Positions 15,855 to 25,226 of a stretch of 64,000 nucleotides of DNA are shown one piece after another. A model generated the notes under the pieces. The model worked only from the letters and a program-made list of their open reading frames with translations. It was not told the origin of the DNA and made no database searches. How positions within the stretch are numbered: position 1 is the stretch's first letter; each line of letters begins with the position of its first letter. This stretch comes from a bacterium C-53 (lineage in GTDB: Bacteria; Bacillota; Clostridia; Lachnospirales; Lachnospiraceae), in contig RAZD01000002.1 in assembly GCA_003612525.1 (NCBI GenBank), positions 186,001 to 250,000 on the forward strand. Reading direction: 5' to 3'. The position numbers and the translations under genes are program-made.

Positions 15855-18503
15855 TCATGGTCTGTAACGGTTCCGGATTTTATTTTGCAGCTTCTGAAGC
15901 GTCACAAGCGCGTCTACCGGCGTCATATGTACAATGTCAGCCTCTTTAAGCTCTTCTATGATATCATCGTCTTTTACGGTGTCAAAAAGTGACATCTGAT
16001 TCAGGTCCAGCACATCCGCCTGTAAGGTTTCCCTGACCTGCTCCGCACCCGCAATGTCCTTGACCCGAAATGTAATATCATTTTCCGAAAGTTCCCGGAC
16101 CAGTTCATTCGCGCGCTCAATTACCGATTCCGGCACACCGGCAAGTTTTGCAACTGCGATTCCGTAGCTTTTATCCGCACCGCCTTTTACAATTTTACGC
16201 AGGAATACTATATCATCGCCTTTTTCTTTTACGGCGATACAGTAGTTATTCACGCCCTTAATCTTTCCCTGCAGCTCTGTCAGTTCATGGTAATGCGTCG
16301 CAAATAGTGTCTTAGCTCCGATCAGTTTCAGATTGCTGATGTGTTCCACAACCGCCCATGCAATTGCCAGTCCGTCAAAAGTGGAAGTTCCCCGGCCGAT
16401 TTCGTCTAAGATCAAGAGACTTTTATCCGTCGCATTTCTTAATATATTTGCAACTTCCGTCATCTCCACCATAAACGTTGACTGCCCGCTTGCCAGATCG
16501 TCGGAAGCGCCGACTCTCGTGAAAATACGGTCAACAATACAGATATCCGCTGAATCAGCCGGGACATAGGAGCCAATTCCGGCCATCAGCACGATTAGTG
16601 CGGTCTGGCGCATGTACGTCGATTTTCCGGCCATATTCGGACCGGTGATGATTGAGATACGTTTATTCACACTGTCAAGATACGTATCATTTGCAATAAA
16701 AGCATCGTTTGGTATCATCTTTTCCACAACCGGGTGGCGTCCATTCCTGATATCAATCGTTCCTTTGTCATTGATTTTCGGACGGATATAGCGGTTCTGC
16801 TCCGCTATGTAGGAAAGGGAAGAGAAAACATCCACTTTTGCAACGGCCTTTGAGGTTGTCTGGATGCGTTCCATCTCCTTTGCAATGGCATCCCTGACTT
16901 CGCAGAAGATATCATATTCCAGAGAAAAAAGCTTATCTTCGGCATTTAAAATCATATCTTCCAGTTCTTTTAAACGCGGCGTCGTATAACGCTCTCCGTT
17001 CACAAGCGTCTGCTTTCTTTCATAATCCTCGGGAACAAGATTACGAAACGAATTCGTCACTTCAAAATAGTAGCCGAACACTTTATTGTATTTAATCTTC
17101 AGATTCTTGATTCCGGTCCGCTCCCTGTCCGTCTGTTCCAACTCGGCAAGCCATGTCTTGCCTTCTGTTTTGGCATGACGCAGGGAATCAACCGTCTCAT
17201 GAAACCCCTCTTTTATAATACCGCCGTCCCGGGAGGAGATCGGAGGTTCCTCATTGATCGACCGTTCGATCAGGGAACAGATATCTTCCAGCGTATCAAA
17301 CTCCTCCAGTATTTCCTTTGAAAGACGCGAATGAAAATCGCCTTCTAAAATATTTTTAATATGGGGAAGCATCGAAAGTGAAGAACGAAACGCAATCAGG
17401 TCTCTTGGCGTCGCAGTCTTATAACTGATCTTCGACAACAGGCGTTCCATATCGTAAACAGAATTCAAATATTCTCTGATTTCCTCGCGCGAAATCATGT
17501 TTTCATTTAATTCTTCAACAAAAGACAGCCTTTTTTCAATCTCTTTTTTCTGTATCAGCGGCTGTTCGATATAATTTCTTAAAAGCCTTCCGCCCATCGC
17601 TGTTTTTGTCTTATCCAGCACACCGAAAAGCGAACCTTTTTTCTGCTTCTCACGCAGTGTTTCCGTAAGTTCCAGGTTTCTTCTTGTGGAGGAATCAATA
17701 ATCATGTATTTTGATGCAGAATACGGGCACAGATGCGACAGGTGGGCAAGCGATGTTTTCTGCGTCTCATACAAGTACTGGAGAAGACCGCCTGACGCAA
17801 TAATACCTGTATCGTAATCCGAAAGGCCAATGCCTGACAAAGACGTAGTCTTAAAGTGTTCCATCAGGCATTTCCGGCATCTCTCATCATCAAAATACCA
17901 GGGCTCCAGGGAATAGACCACTATGCCCAGGCGGTTTCGCATATCCCCCACATCAATGCCGCTCATCAGAAATGATTCATTACAGATAATTTCCGTCGGG
18001 GCAAATCTCGAAATCTCATCCATCAGTTTCATCCGGGTGTCCACTTCCGTAATATAATATTCGCCTGTCGTCACATCTGCAATGGAAACACCGTATTTGT
18101 CTTCCACATATACAATGCTCATCAGATAATTGTTTTTGGATTCCTCGACTGCCTGGACATCAAAATTTGTACCGGGTGTGACAATCCTTACAATCTCACG
18201 CTTTACGATTCCCTTTGACTCTTTCGGGTCTTCCACCTGTTCACATATAGCGACTTTGTATCCCTTCTTCACAAGACGGCCCAGATAGGTATCAAGCGCA
18301 TGGTGCGGAACGCCGCACATCGGCGCCCTTTCCGGCAGGCCGCAGTTCTTCCCCGTCAGCGTAAGCTCCAGCTCCTTTGACGCGATCTGAGCATCCTCAA
18401 AAAACATTTCATAGAAATCCCCAAGCCGGTAAAAGAGGATACAATCCTTATTCTCCTCCTTCGTCTTCATATAATGCTTCATCATTGGTGATAATTCAGC
18501 CAC
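15855..18503 (-). CDS. mutS: DNA mismatch repair protein MutS
   Basis: Mismatch-sensing ATPase. The mismatch-intercalating F-Y-E motif is in RLGDFYEMFFEDA near residue 35, and the ATPase has GPNMAGKSTYMRQ (Walker A, near 622), a LLILDEIGRGTSTFDG Walker B region and a conserved ATHYHEL. The chosen start is GTG 18503 (VAELSPMMKHY), with GGGAG about 9 bases upstream, giving 882 residues. An open extension of 22 codons upstream encodes a Trp-rich stretch unlike any MutS. The GTG lies inside the last codons of the MiaB-encoding gene, an 8-base overlap. Confidence 0.96.
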   Translation of the reverse strand: MAELSPMMKHYMKTKEENKDCILFYRLGDFYEMFFEDAQIASKELELTLTGKNCGLPERAPMCGVPHHALDTYLGRLVKKGYKVAICEQVEDPKESKGIVKREIVRIVTPGTNFDVQAVEESKNNYLMSIVYVEDKYGVSIADVTTGEYYITEVDTRMKLMDEISRFAPTEIICNESFLMSGIDVGDMRNRLGIVVYSLEPWYFDDERCRKCLMEHFKTTSLSGIGLSDYDTGIIASGGLLQYLYETQKTSLAHLSHLCPYSASKYMIIDSSTRRNLELTETLREKQKKGSLFGVLDKTKTAMGGRLLRNYIEQPLIQKKEIEKRLSFVEELNENMISREEIREYLNSVYDMERLLSKISYKTATPRDLIAFRSSLSMLPHIKNILEGDFHSRLSKEILEEFDTLEDICSLIERSINEEPPISSRDGGIIKEGFHETVDSLRHAKTEGKTWLAELEQTDRERTGIKNLKIKYNKVFGYYFEVTNSFRNLVPEDYERKQTLVNGERYTTPRLKELEDMILNAEDKLFSLEYDIFCEVRDAIAKEMERIQTTSKAVAKVDVFSSLSYIAEQNRYIRPKINDKGTIDIRNGRHPVVEKMIPNDAFIANDTYLDSVNKRISIITGPNMAGKSTYMRQTALIVLMAGIGSYVPADSADICIVDRIFTRVGASDDLASGQSTFMVEMTEVANILRNATDKSLLILDEIGRGTSTFDGLAIAWAVVEHISNLKLIGAKTLFATHYHELTELQGKIKGVNNYCIAVKEKGDDIVFLRKIVKGGADKSYGIAVAKLAGVPESVIERANELVRELSENDITFRVKDIAGAEQVRETLQADVLDLNQMSLFDTVKDDDIIEELKEADIVHMTPVDALVTLQKLQNKIRNRYRP

Positions 18504-20517
18504 AAACCATCTCTCCCATATAATAAAATCCACGGCATTCCACCAGACGCACATCCACAATCTTTCCAATCAGATCACTGTCGCCCCTGAAATGCACCAT
18601 ATTGTTGTTGGTCAGTCTTCCCGTTACAAGCGAAGGGTCATGCGCATTGACTTCCTCCACCAGCACATCCATCGTCTGCCCGGTAAAACGCTCCGTCATT
18701 TCCTTTGAAATTTCCTGTACTCTGCTTAACACACGGTCAAATTCCCTCTGTGCCGCTTCCTTCGGAATCTGATTCTCCATTGCCGCCGCCGGCGTTCCCG
18801 TACGTTTCGAGTAGAGAAACGTAAATGCATTGTCAAAGCGCACCTTTTCAATTACATCAAGCGTATCATTGACATCCTCATGCGTCTCTCCCGGAAATCC
18901 TACAATAATGTCTGTCGTGATTGCGATATCCGGAATTTCACGTCTGATCTTAAACGCCAGATCAAGATACTGTTCCTTATCATAGCGTCGGTTCATCTCC
19001 TTTAAAATACGGGAGCTTCCCGATTGAAGAGGCAGGTGTAAATGACGACAGATTTTCTTTGATTCCTTCATTACCTGAATCAGTTCATCGGACAGGTCCT
19101 TCGGATGCGACGTCATGAAACGGATGCGTCTGATTCCCTCAATTTTTTCAATTTCACGAAGAAGTCCGGCAAATGACAGCGGCGTATCAAGTGTCTTCCC
19201 ATAGGAATTCACATTCTGTCCCAGGAGCATTATTTCCACCACGCCATCCGCGGAAAGCTCCTTTATTTCCTGTATGATATCTTCAGGCCTTCTGCTCCGC
19301 TCCCTGCCGCGCACATAGGGGACGATACAGTAGCTGCAAAAGTTATTGCAGCCAAACATGATATTAATACCTGATTTAAACGGATATTTTCTGTCTGACG
19401 GCAGGTTTTCAACAATTTTATCGGTATCCTCCCAGATATCGATGAGCAGGCCCTGCGTTGTAAACTTATTGTAGATGAGTTCAGCGAATCGATAGATATT
19501 ATGTGTTCCGAAAATCATCTCCACATGCGGATAACTCTTCTTGATCTTCTCGATCACGGATGGTTCTTGCATCATGCAGCCGCAAAGCCCTATGATCATT
19601 CCCGGATTTTCCCTTTTGTTCTTCTTAAGAACACCCAGGTGTCCGTATACGCGCTGGTTTGCATTGTCCCTCACCGTACATGTATTGAAGATCACAAAAT
19701 CCGCCTGTTCTTCCGATTCCGCCTTTTCATATCCAATCCGGCTCAATATGCCCTCCAGCTTTTCAGAATCGCGGGCATTCATCTGGCAGCCGAATGTTAT
19801 GACTGCCGCCGTCAGAGGGCGACCCAGGCGTCTGCTCTCATCCTCCACATGCCGGCGGCACTTTGCCATAAAATAGTACTGTCTTTCGGGTTCGACAACC
19901 GGCGGTTCCTGATTCAGATCAATTTCATCTAAAAGAATCTCATTATACATTTTCTTAATTTCCTTTTTTATATTCCTGTCCTCCGTTATCACAACATCCG
20001 GACGGTAATCATGCGGTTCTGCCGATATTTCATCCACAATCTGGCATTCAAAGGCAAATGCTACGGTTTTTAATTTCGGATAACGTGTCAGATAACGATC
20101 GTAAAATCCCTTTCCATAACCGATTCTGTTGCATTTTCTGTCGAAAGCGACTCCGGGCATGACAAGAAGATCGGGAGGCCCGGCCGGGCCTTTGGAAGCA
20201 TCCGGTTCCAAAATACCCCGGTAGCCTTTGGTGAGTTCGTTATAATTTTGTATTTCATAAAAATCCATATGAATTCCGTCCGCCGCTACATGCGGCATCG
20301 CAATGCGCTTTCCCATTGCAAAAAGTTTCCCGCACAGTTCCTGCGTAAGCGCCTCCGAGCCGTATCCTGCATAAAGATAAATCATCGCAGCCTTTTGGCA
20401 GTCGTCAGATTCCAGAAATTTCTGCGCAATCCGCCTACTCTTTCTCTCCTGCTCCTGCCTGTCCATTGCATTGCGCACTGCAAGAATCTGTTTCCTAATG
20501 AGTGCCTTTGGAACCAT
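18496..20517 (-). CDS. miaB: Fusion: 5-formyltetrahydrofolate cyclo-ligase (N-term) and MiaB methylthiotransferase (C-term)
   Basis: One uninterrupted frame of about 673 residues encodes two complete enzymes. Residues 1-189 are a 5-formyl-THF cyclo-ligase, which makes 5,10-methenyl-THF with ATP; KALIRKQ and the RIGYGKGFYDRY loop are visible. From about residue 190 (MYNEILLDEIDLN) it is MiaB, which converts i6A37 to ms2i6A37 in tRNA: N-terminal cluster cysteines in TFGCQMNARD, FNTCTVRDN and GLCGCMMQE, radical SAM CNNFCSYC, and a TRAM-like C-terminus. No stop codon separates the halves. An ATG with an upstream AAGGAA exists at the junction (19950), so separate MiaB could also be made. ATG 20517 was chosen by family N-terminus; ATG 20547 is possible. 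It overlaps the DUF896 gene by 23 bases. Confidence 0.85.
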   Translation of the reverse strand: MVPKALIRKQILAVRNAMDRQEQERKSRRIAQKFLESDDCQKAAMIYLYAGYGSEALTQELCGKLFAMGKRIAMPHVAADGIHMDFYEIQNYNELTKGYRGILEPDASKGPAGPPDLLVMPGVAFDRKCNRIGYGKGFYDRYLTRYPKLKTVAFAFECQIVDEISAEPHDYRPDVVITEDRNIKKEIKKMYNEILLDEIDLNQEPPVVEPERQYYFMAKCRRHVEDESRRLGRPLTAAVITFGCQMNARDSEKLEGILSRIGYEKAESEEQADFVIFNTCTVRDNANQRVYGHLGVLKKNKRENPGMIIGLCGCMMQEPSVIEKIKKSYPHVEMIFGTHNIYRFAELIYNKFTTQGLLIDIWEDTDKIVENLPSDRKYPFKSGINIMFGCNNFCSYCIVPYVRGRERSRRPEDIIQEIKELSADGVVEIMLLGQNVNSYGKTLDTPLSFAGLLREIEKIEGIRRIRFMTSHPKDLSDELIQVMKESKKICRHLHLPLQSGSSRILKEMNRRYDKEQYLDLAFKIRREIPDIAITTDIIVGFPGETHEDVNDTLDVIEKVRFDNAFTFLYSKRTGTPAAAMENQIPKEAAQREFDRVLSRVQEISKEMTERFTGQTMDVLVEEVNAHDPSLVTGRLTNNNMVHFRGDSDLIGKIVDVRLVECRGFYYMGEMVCG
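19948..19965 (-). promoter_or_regulatory. Possible internal ribosome site and start for MiaB alone
   Basis: Inside the fused gene, AAGGAA on the minus strand is followed 9 bases later by ATG 19950, in frame with the MiaB half. Initiation here would give a 484-residue MiaB that starts with MYNEILLDEIDLNQEPP, which resembles the natural start of MiaB in relatives. The fused product and a free MiaB may therefore both be made. Confidence 0.4.
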
Positions 20518-20728
20518 ATTTTTCACCCAGATTCGTGACGGAGCCATCCGGCTCCTGGATGCTGATATTGTTAAGCTGACCTCTGAGATTGCCCCTTATG
20601 GCAGCAATATATTCACTTCGAAGAACAGCCTGTTCCTTCTTCTCATCCTCGGTAAGCCCTTCTGCCTGCGATTTATGATACAATTCATTAATCCGTGAAA
20701 TTCTTGATTCGTCCATAAAAATAACCAT
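20495..20728 (-). CDS. DUF896 (YnzC-like) small protein
   Basis: A 77-residue protein with the DUF896 pattern: SRISRINELYHKSQAEGLT, EEKKEQAVLRSEYIAAIRGNLRGQLNNI, and a tail with EPDGSVTNLG. The family is a small helical hairpin of unknown function; in Bacillus YnzC lies near the SOS-controlled yneA. The start may be ATG 20728, close behind AAAGG, or ATG 20716 (MDESRISR), which is more like the family and has the same site 13 bases upstream. Its end overlaps the start of the cyclo-ligase/MiaB gene, so coupling is likely. Confidence 0.82.
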   Translation of the reverse strand: MVIFMDESRISRINELYHKSQAEGLTEDEKKEQAVLRSEYIAAIRGNLRGQLNNISIQEPDGSVTNLGEKYGSKGTH

Positions 20729-20797
20729 GCCTTTCTATAGCCTGCGAATTTGGGCTGCAGGCACAAATTTTCGTGTGAAAAATCCTGATTTTTTCAT

Positions 20798-21664
20798 CTA
20801 GTCGCTCAGATAATCCGCCATATAAAAATTTTCATCCCTGTGCGCAGAAAATAAAGTTCCAATCTCTTCACCATCTATAATCCTGTGAATCACTTCGACG
20901 TCATGGCCGTTTGCGATTACCATATCCGCCCCCGCGCTCGTTGCAATCTTCGCCGCGTTCAGTTTGGTGGACATTCCTCCGGTTCCAACGGAACTTCCCG
21001 TTGTGGATTTTCCCATATGGAATAAATCGTCCGTCAGTTCATCTACCTGTGGGATAAACCGTGCGTCCGGATTATCCCGGGGATCATCCGTATAAAGACC
21101 ATCGATATCGGACAGCAGAATCAGGAGATCGGCGTCGACAAGTGCGGTGACAATCGCCGACAAAGTATCATTATCCCCGAATACGCCGAGATTGTCAATC
21201 TCATAGGTCGCCACCGTATCATTCTCGTTTACCACCGGAATCACCCCAAGTTTAAAGAGTTCCGTAAATGTATTATGTGTGTTTCGCCGGCTTAGGGGGT
21301 CAAGCACTGTCTTTTTCGTCATCAGAATCTGTGCCGTGATCTGGTTGTACTCCGCAAAAAGCTTTTGATACGTCATCATAAGCCTTGCCTGTCCGATTGC
21401 GGCACAGGCTTGCTTCACGGCGATTCCTTCCTCGGTAAGCGACTTTGTGCTGCCGCTTATATGTACCGCCTTCTTCCCTACTGCAATTGCTCCTGAGGAA
21501 ACAAGTGTGACATCCATTCCGCGGTTTTTCAAGTCTGTAAGTTCCCGTACAAGTTTTTCAAGTTTAATCAAATCCTGTCCGCCCGTCTCAGGATGCGTCA
21601 GAGAGGACGAACCTATTTTTATAACAACACGTTTTTTCGCTTTTAATTTCTCTCTATGATTCAT
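20798..21664 (-). CDS. proB: Glutamate 5-kinase (short form without PUA domain)
   Basis: Phosphorylates glutamate to gamma-glutamyl phosphate, the first step of proline synthesis. Amino acid kinase motifs are visible: KRVVIKIGSSSL at the start, LVSSGAIAVGKK, VVNENDTVATYEID, FGDNDTLSAIV and GTGGMSTKLNAAKIA. The 288-residue protein ends soon after the kinase fold and lacks the C-terminal PUA domain found in E. coli ProB. No proA is nearby, which is unusual since proB and proA are commonly adjacent. It overlaps the preceding oxidoreductase gene by 11 bases. Confidence 0.92.
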   Translation of the reverse strand: MNHREKLKAKKRVVIKIGSSSLTHPETGGQDLIKLEKLVRELTDLKNRGMDVTLVSSGAIAVGKKAVHISGSTKSLTEEGIAVKQACAAIGQARLMMTYQKLFAEYNQITAQILMTKKTVLDPLSRRNTHNTFTELFKLGVIPVVNENDTVATYEIDNLGVFGDNDTLSAIVTALVDADLLILLSDIDGLYTDDPRDNPDARFIPQVDELTDDLFHMGKSTTGSSVGTGGMSTKLNAAKIATSAGADMVIANGHDVEVIHRIIDGEEIGTLFSAHRDENFYMADYLSD

Positions 21665-23264
21665 TGAATGCCCTATACCTCGCTATAATTTTTTCCGCGG
21701 TCTTGATTCCGTCTACTGCCGCGGATGTGATTCCACCGGCATACCCTGCGCCTTCGCCTGCCGGATAGATTCCCTGTATACTGGAAATCCCCTCCTCGCT
21801 TCGCAAAATACGCACCGGTGAAGAAGTTCTGCTCTCCACTCCGCATAAAAGCATATCACTACGGTCAAAACCTTTTAGATTATAACCGAAATGATGAACC
21901 CCTTCAATAAAAGAATCCCTGATCTCTTCCGGGAAAACAGAATGCAGATCAGCAAAGCAATACTTTCCCTTCACTTCCGGTAAAATTTCCCCAAAACATG
22001 TACTGATCGTCCCTTTTTCAAAATCCCCAAAAAGTTGAATTGGAAGATCTCCTTTCCCCGCTGAAAAAGCACGTTCCTCCAGCAGTTCCTGGTACGCAAT
22101 CCCGCATAGTGCATCGTCTCTGTTCATCTCTTTATGAAAATCTTCAGGCGTCACGGAAACAATCACTGCACTGTTCGCATTCTTTCCGCCCCTGCCCGAG
22201 TAACTCATCCCATTTACCGCCGTCCGTCCCGGTTCGCTCGATGCATTTACCACATAACCTCCGGGACACATGCAGAACGTGTAAACATTTCTGCCAGAAG
22301 ACGATTTTGACGCTGCCTTGTAAGGAGCTGCCCCCAGTTCGGGGAATTCACTGACGCCATACTGTATTTCATTTATCATTGCCTGCGGATGCTGCACACG
22401 CAACCCTACGGCAAATGCTTTCGCCTCCATACGGATTCCCTGATTGTACAGCATCCGAAATGTATCGCGTGCACTGTGGCCGGGCGCAAGCACAAGCGTC
22501 TGTACCGGTATTTCCATGTCATCATTTACAAGAATCGTCTTTATCTTTCCATCTTCCGTACAAATTCCGGTTAATTTTGTGTGAAACCGCACCTCGCCGC
22601 CAAGCGAAAGAATTTCGTTTCTCATGTTTTTTACGATCTCGGAAAGAACATCGGTCCCTATATGAGGCTTACTGTCGTACATGATCTCTTTGGAAGCCCC
22701 GTATTTCACAAATGTATCCAGCACAAAATGAATGCGTCCAAAGGCATCCTTTACCTGCGTATGCAGTTTACCGTCTGAAAACGTACCGGCGCCGCCCTCC
22801 CCAAACTGTACGTTGCATTCTGAGTCAAGCTCACCTGTATTCCAAAAACGAATCACTTTGGCGCGCCTGTCATCTACGGAACCTCCCCGTTCTATTAAAA
22901 CCGGACGGTATCCTTCTTTTGCGAGCAGATAGGCGCAGAATAACCCGCATGGCCCCATACCGACAATTACAGGCCTCTGCAGGAGCTTCTCCTCCCCATG
23001 TTCCGGACAGGTATAAATGATCGGATGATATTGGCTGACATTTGGATTATGGACTCTGGCAAGAATCTTCTTCTCCTGTTCCACGCTTACGCCAATCATA
23101 TACACAAGCTTCACTGCGTCTTTCCTGCGCGCATCAATCGACCTTTTCAGAATTTCAATTGATTTTATGGAAGATTCACCAGTCTTTAAAACTTCCGCCG
23201 CTCTCTTTTTCAGGACAGCAGAACCATCCTTTGTATTTAACTTCAGGTTGTTTATTTTAATCAT
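21654..23264 (-). CDS. FAD-dependent dehydrogenase of the COG2509 type
   Basis: A flavoprotein of about 536 residues. An N-terminal region (residues 1-80, with EILKRSIDARRKDAVKLVYMIGVSV) precedes a Rossmann motif VGMGPCGLFCAYLLAKEGY near residue 105 and ERGGSVDDR. The C-terminal GIYPAGEGAGYAGGITSAAVDG is the second nucleotide motif. These proteins are labelled NAD(P)/FAD-dependent oxidoreductase; their substrate is unknown. The start at ATG 23264 (MIKINNLKLNTKDG) overlaps the stop of the neighbouring flavoprotein gene by 8 bases, so both are likely translated from one message. Confidence 0.88.
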   Translation of the reverse strand: MIKINNLKLNTKDGSAVLKKRAAEVLKTGESSIKSIEILKRSIDARRKDAVKLVYMIGVSVEQEKKILARVHNPNVSQYHPIIYTCPEHGEEKLLQRPVIVGMGPCGLFCAYLLAKEGYRPVLIERGGSVDDRRAKVIRFWNTGELDSECNVQFGEGGAGTFSDGKLHTQVKDAFGRIHFVLDTFVKYGASKEIMYDSKPHIGTDVLSEIVKNMRNEILSLGGEVRFHTKLTGICTEDGKIKTILVNDDMEIPVQTLVLAPGHSARDTFRMLYNQGIRMEAKAFAVGLRVQHPQAMINEIQYGVSEFPELGAAPYKAASKSSSGRNVYTFCMCPGGYVVNASSEPGRTAVNGMSYSGRGGKNANSAVIVSVTPEDFHKEMNRDDALCGIAYQELLEERAFSAGKGDLPIQLFGDFEKGTISTCFGEILPEVKGKYCFADLHSVFPEEIRDSFIEGVHHFGYNLKGFDRSDMLLCGVESRTSSPVRILRSEEGISSIQGIYPAGEGAGYAGGITSAAVDGIKTAEKIIARYRAFNES

Positions 23265-24489
23265 TTGCCGCACACGCTCCTGCAATTTGACCCGTTGCCC
23301 ACGCCCATTGCAGATTATAGCCGCCACAGGCCCCGTCAATATCGATAATCTCTCCCGCCACATAAAAACCGGGAATTTTTTTCACCTGCAAATTAGAATC
23401 CAGTTCCTCTGTGTCAATTCCTCCTGTACAGGTCTGTGCATGCTCATAGGAATTTACCGCGTTTACTGTGACAGAACAATTCGTAATGACGGAAATCAGA
23501 CGATTCAATTGTTCTTTCGTCAGGTCTTTTGCCGCCTCCTGTGTCCGTATACCTGATGCACGCAGGAAATACGCGGTCAGTTTCTTATGAAACAATCCAA
23601 TCAGCGCTTCCTCACACGTTTTCTCCATCTGATCAAAACGTTTCCATAGAAATTCCGTCAAATATGACGGATCCTGCATCCCGTCAAACTCAGGGAGAAA
23701 ATGTATCTTTATTTCTACACGGCATTTTCTGTCAATCGCTCTTGCCGCCCTGCCTGATAACTGAAATGCCGGTATTCCGGATAATCCGTAATCTACAATC
23801 TGAAGTTCTCCCCGTTCCCGCGCCGCCGCTTTTCCATCTATACACAGAGTCAGCAGCGCATCACAGCGCACACCACTCACGCCTTTAAACCATCCATCCT
23901 CAGATTTCAGCTGCGTCAAAGCCGGGAGCGGCTTTATGATATGTATGCCGAGCCCCTTTGCTATCTTATAGCCGCTTCCATCAGACCCTGTCTTTGGCGC
24001 TGCTTTTGACCCTGCCGCAAGTATGATTCGGTCAAATTTCTCCTCCCGCCCCGATTTTTCTTTTATAATAAATCCCGCCGGAGACAGCAGACGGACGCTT
24101 ATAATTTTACTGTCGGTTCGGACTTTGATCTGGCGGCGTCGAAGCTCCATCCTCAGACAGTCAAGGACAGCAGACGCCTGCTCTGAATTCGGATAAAGAC
24201 CACCGTTTCTGTTTTTCGTATAAATCCCAATCTGAGAAAAAAAGGCAATCGTATCCTGCAATGGAAAACGGTCCAAAATCTTTTCCGCAAATTTATAATG
24301 CATCCCATGATAAAAGTCGATGGATAAGTTTGTATTTGCCAAATTACATTTTCCATTGCCTGTGGCCAGTATTTTCTGACCAACGCGTTCCTTCTGCTCA
24401 AACAGTATCACTTCTGCGCCCTTGCCTGCCGCAGCAATCGCGGCTGTCATCCCGGCAGGCCCCGCGCCAATCACACCTACTTTTTTCAA
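23257..24489 (-). CDS. HI0933 / BaiN-family NAD(P)/FAD-dependent oxidoreductase
   Basis: A 410-residue flavoprotein with VGVIGAGPAGMTAAIAAAGKG at the N-terminus, the GNGKCNLANTN signature of the HI0933 family, and the C-terminal GFYVAGEIIDIDGACGGYNLQWA. The family includes BaiN, proposed to act in bile acid 7-dehydroxylation in C. scindens, and RdsA, but most members are uncharacterised and nothing here links this copy to bile acids. Translation probably starts at TTG 24489, since GGAGG lies 6 bases upstream. It shares an operon with the second flavoprotein gene. Confidence 0.88.
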   Translation of the reverse strand: MKKVGVIGAGPAGMTAAIAAAGKGAEVILFEQKERVGQKILATGNGKCNLANTNLSIDFYHGMHYKFAEKILDRFPLQDTIAFFSQIGIYTKNRNGGLYPNSEQASAVLDCLRMELRRRQIKVRTDSKIISVRLLSPAGFIIKEKSGREEKFDRIILAAGSKAAPKTGSDGSGYKIAKGLGIHIIKPLPALTQLKSEDGWFKGVSGVRCDALLTLCIDGKAAARERGELQIVDYGLSGIPAFQLSGRAARAIDRKCRVEIKIHFLPEFDGMQDPSYLTEFLWKRFDQMEKTCEEALIGLFHKKLTAYFLRASGIRTQEAAKDLTKEQLNRLISVITNCSVTVNAVNSYEHAQTCTGGIDTEELDSNLQVKKIPGFYVAGEIIDIDGACGGYNLQWAWATGQIAGACAAND

Positions 24490-24513
24490 CCGAATCCTCC
24501 ATTCCTCTTTTTA

Positions 24514-25161
24514 TCACGATGTATAAGCTTCCAGAAAATCATACAGCGCTTTATCCCCTTCGAGAATTTTCCCATCCATAATTTCCGCCTGAAGCTGTTC
24601 CGACAAACGTGACACCTCAATATCCGTTACCGCATACAAATGGCTGTAATCATTGAGATAAACCGTAACGGAACCCTGTTCCGCCACAAGAATGTAACAG
24701 TTCTCTCCCGTTATTTCGCGCTCCAGAGGCTCCTCATAATTTTTACGTATAATAATCTTTTCCTCGGAAAAGGAAATAACTTCCGCGCTTACAAAACCAT
24801 CATTCTTATCTTCAATTGATGGAGACAACTCATATTTTCCAACGTACTCAATCAATTCCTCTCTGTTAAGCCCCAGCATTTCAACGGGAATCTCTATCTC
24901 CTGTTCTGTCAGCGTATAGTCGGAAATATTATATTTCTCCATGATATATTCCGTATCCCGCTGCACGACTGCCTCCGTCGGCGTTCCGGTAAACACGGCC
25001 TCACCTGGAACCGTCCTGGGACGTTCGGCCTGTTCAAAATCCGTTTCGTTCTGAGTTCCCGGAACATCATAAAAAGATCGTGTATACTGATAAGTGCCTA
25101 TTCCAGCGGCAGTGAGCGCCGCCACACCTATAAAAATACTGATAATACGAATTTTTGACAT
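24514..25161 (-). CDS. BofC-like membrane-anchored protein
   Basis: A 215-residue protein with a single N-terminal hydrophobic segment (about residues 4-20) and an otherwise extracytoplasmic acidic body. The C-terminal portion, with LVAEQGSVTVYLNDYSHLYAVTDIEVSRL and the final KALYDFLEAYTS, resembles the C-terminal domain of BofC, a forespore regulator of the SpoIVB protease in Bacillus. This is my reading from pattern, not a search. ATG 25161 is used because GGAGG lies five bases upstream; GTG 25173 is in frame. It sits among sporulation-associated genes, which agrees with the assignment. Confidence 0.6.
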   Translation of the reverse strand: MSKIRIISIFIGVAALTAAGIGTYQYTRSFYDVPGTQNETDFEQAERPRTVPGEAVFTGTPTEAVVQRDTEYIMEKYNISDYTLTEQEIEIPVEMLGLNREELIEYVGKYELSPSIEDKNDGFVSAEVISFSEEKIIIRKNYEEPLEREITGENCYILVAEQGSVTVYLNDYSHLYAVTDIEVSRLSEQLQAEIMDGKILEGDKALYDFLEAYTS

Positions 25162-25226
25162 GGAATCCTCCACTCCTTTTTTCCATATTATCAGCGTTTT
25201 CCCGCAATCTTATTCAAAATCTCGAT

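Noticed and set aside
19950-20517. Treating the cyclo-ligase part as a separate gene with its own stop
   Set aside because: No stop codon exists before the MiaB half in this frame; an assembly frameshift cannot be excluded, but the sequence as given is a continuous frame.
20740-20762. Inverted repeat GCCTGC/GCAGGC just upstream of the DUF896 gene as an SOS operator or terminator of proB
   Set aside because: It does not match the Gram-positive LexA box pattern and has no T-run, so no function is claimed.
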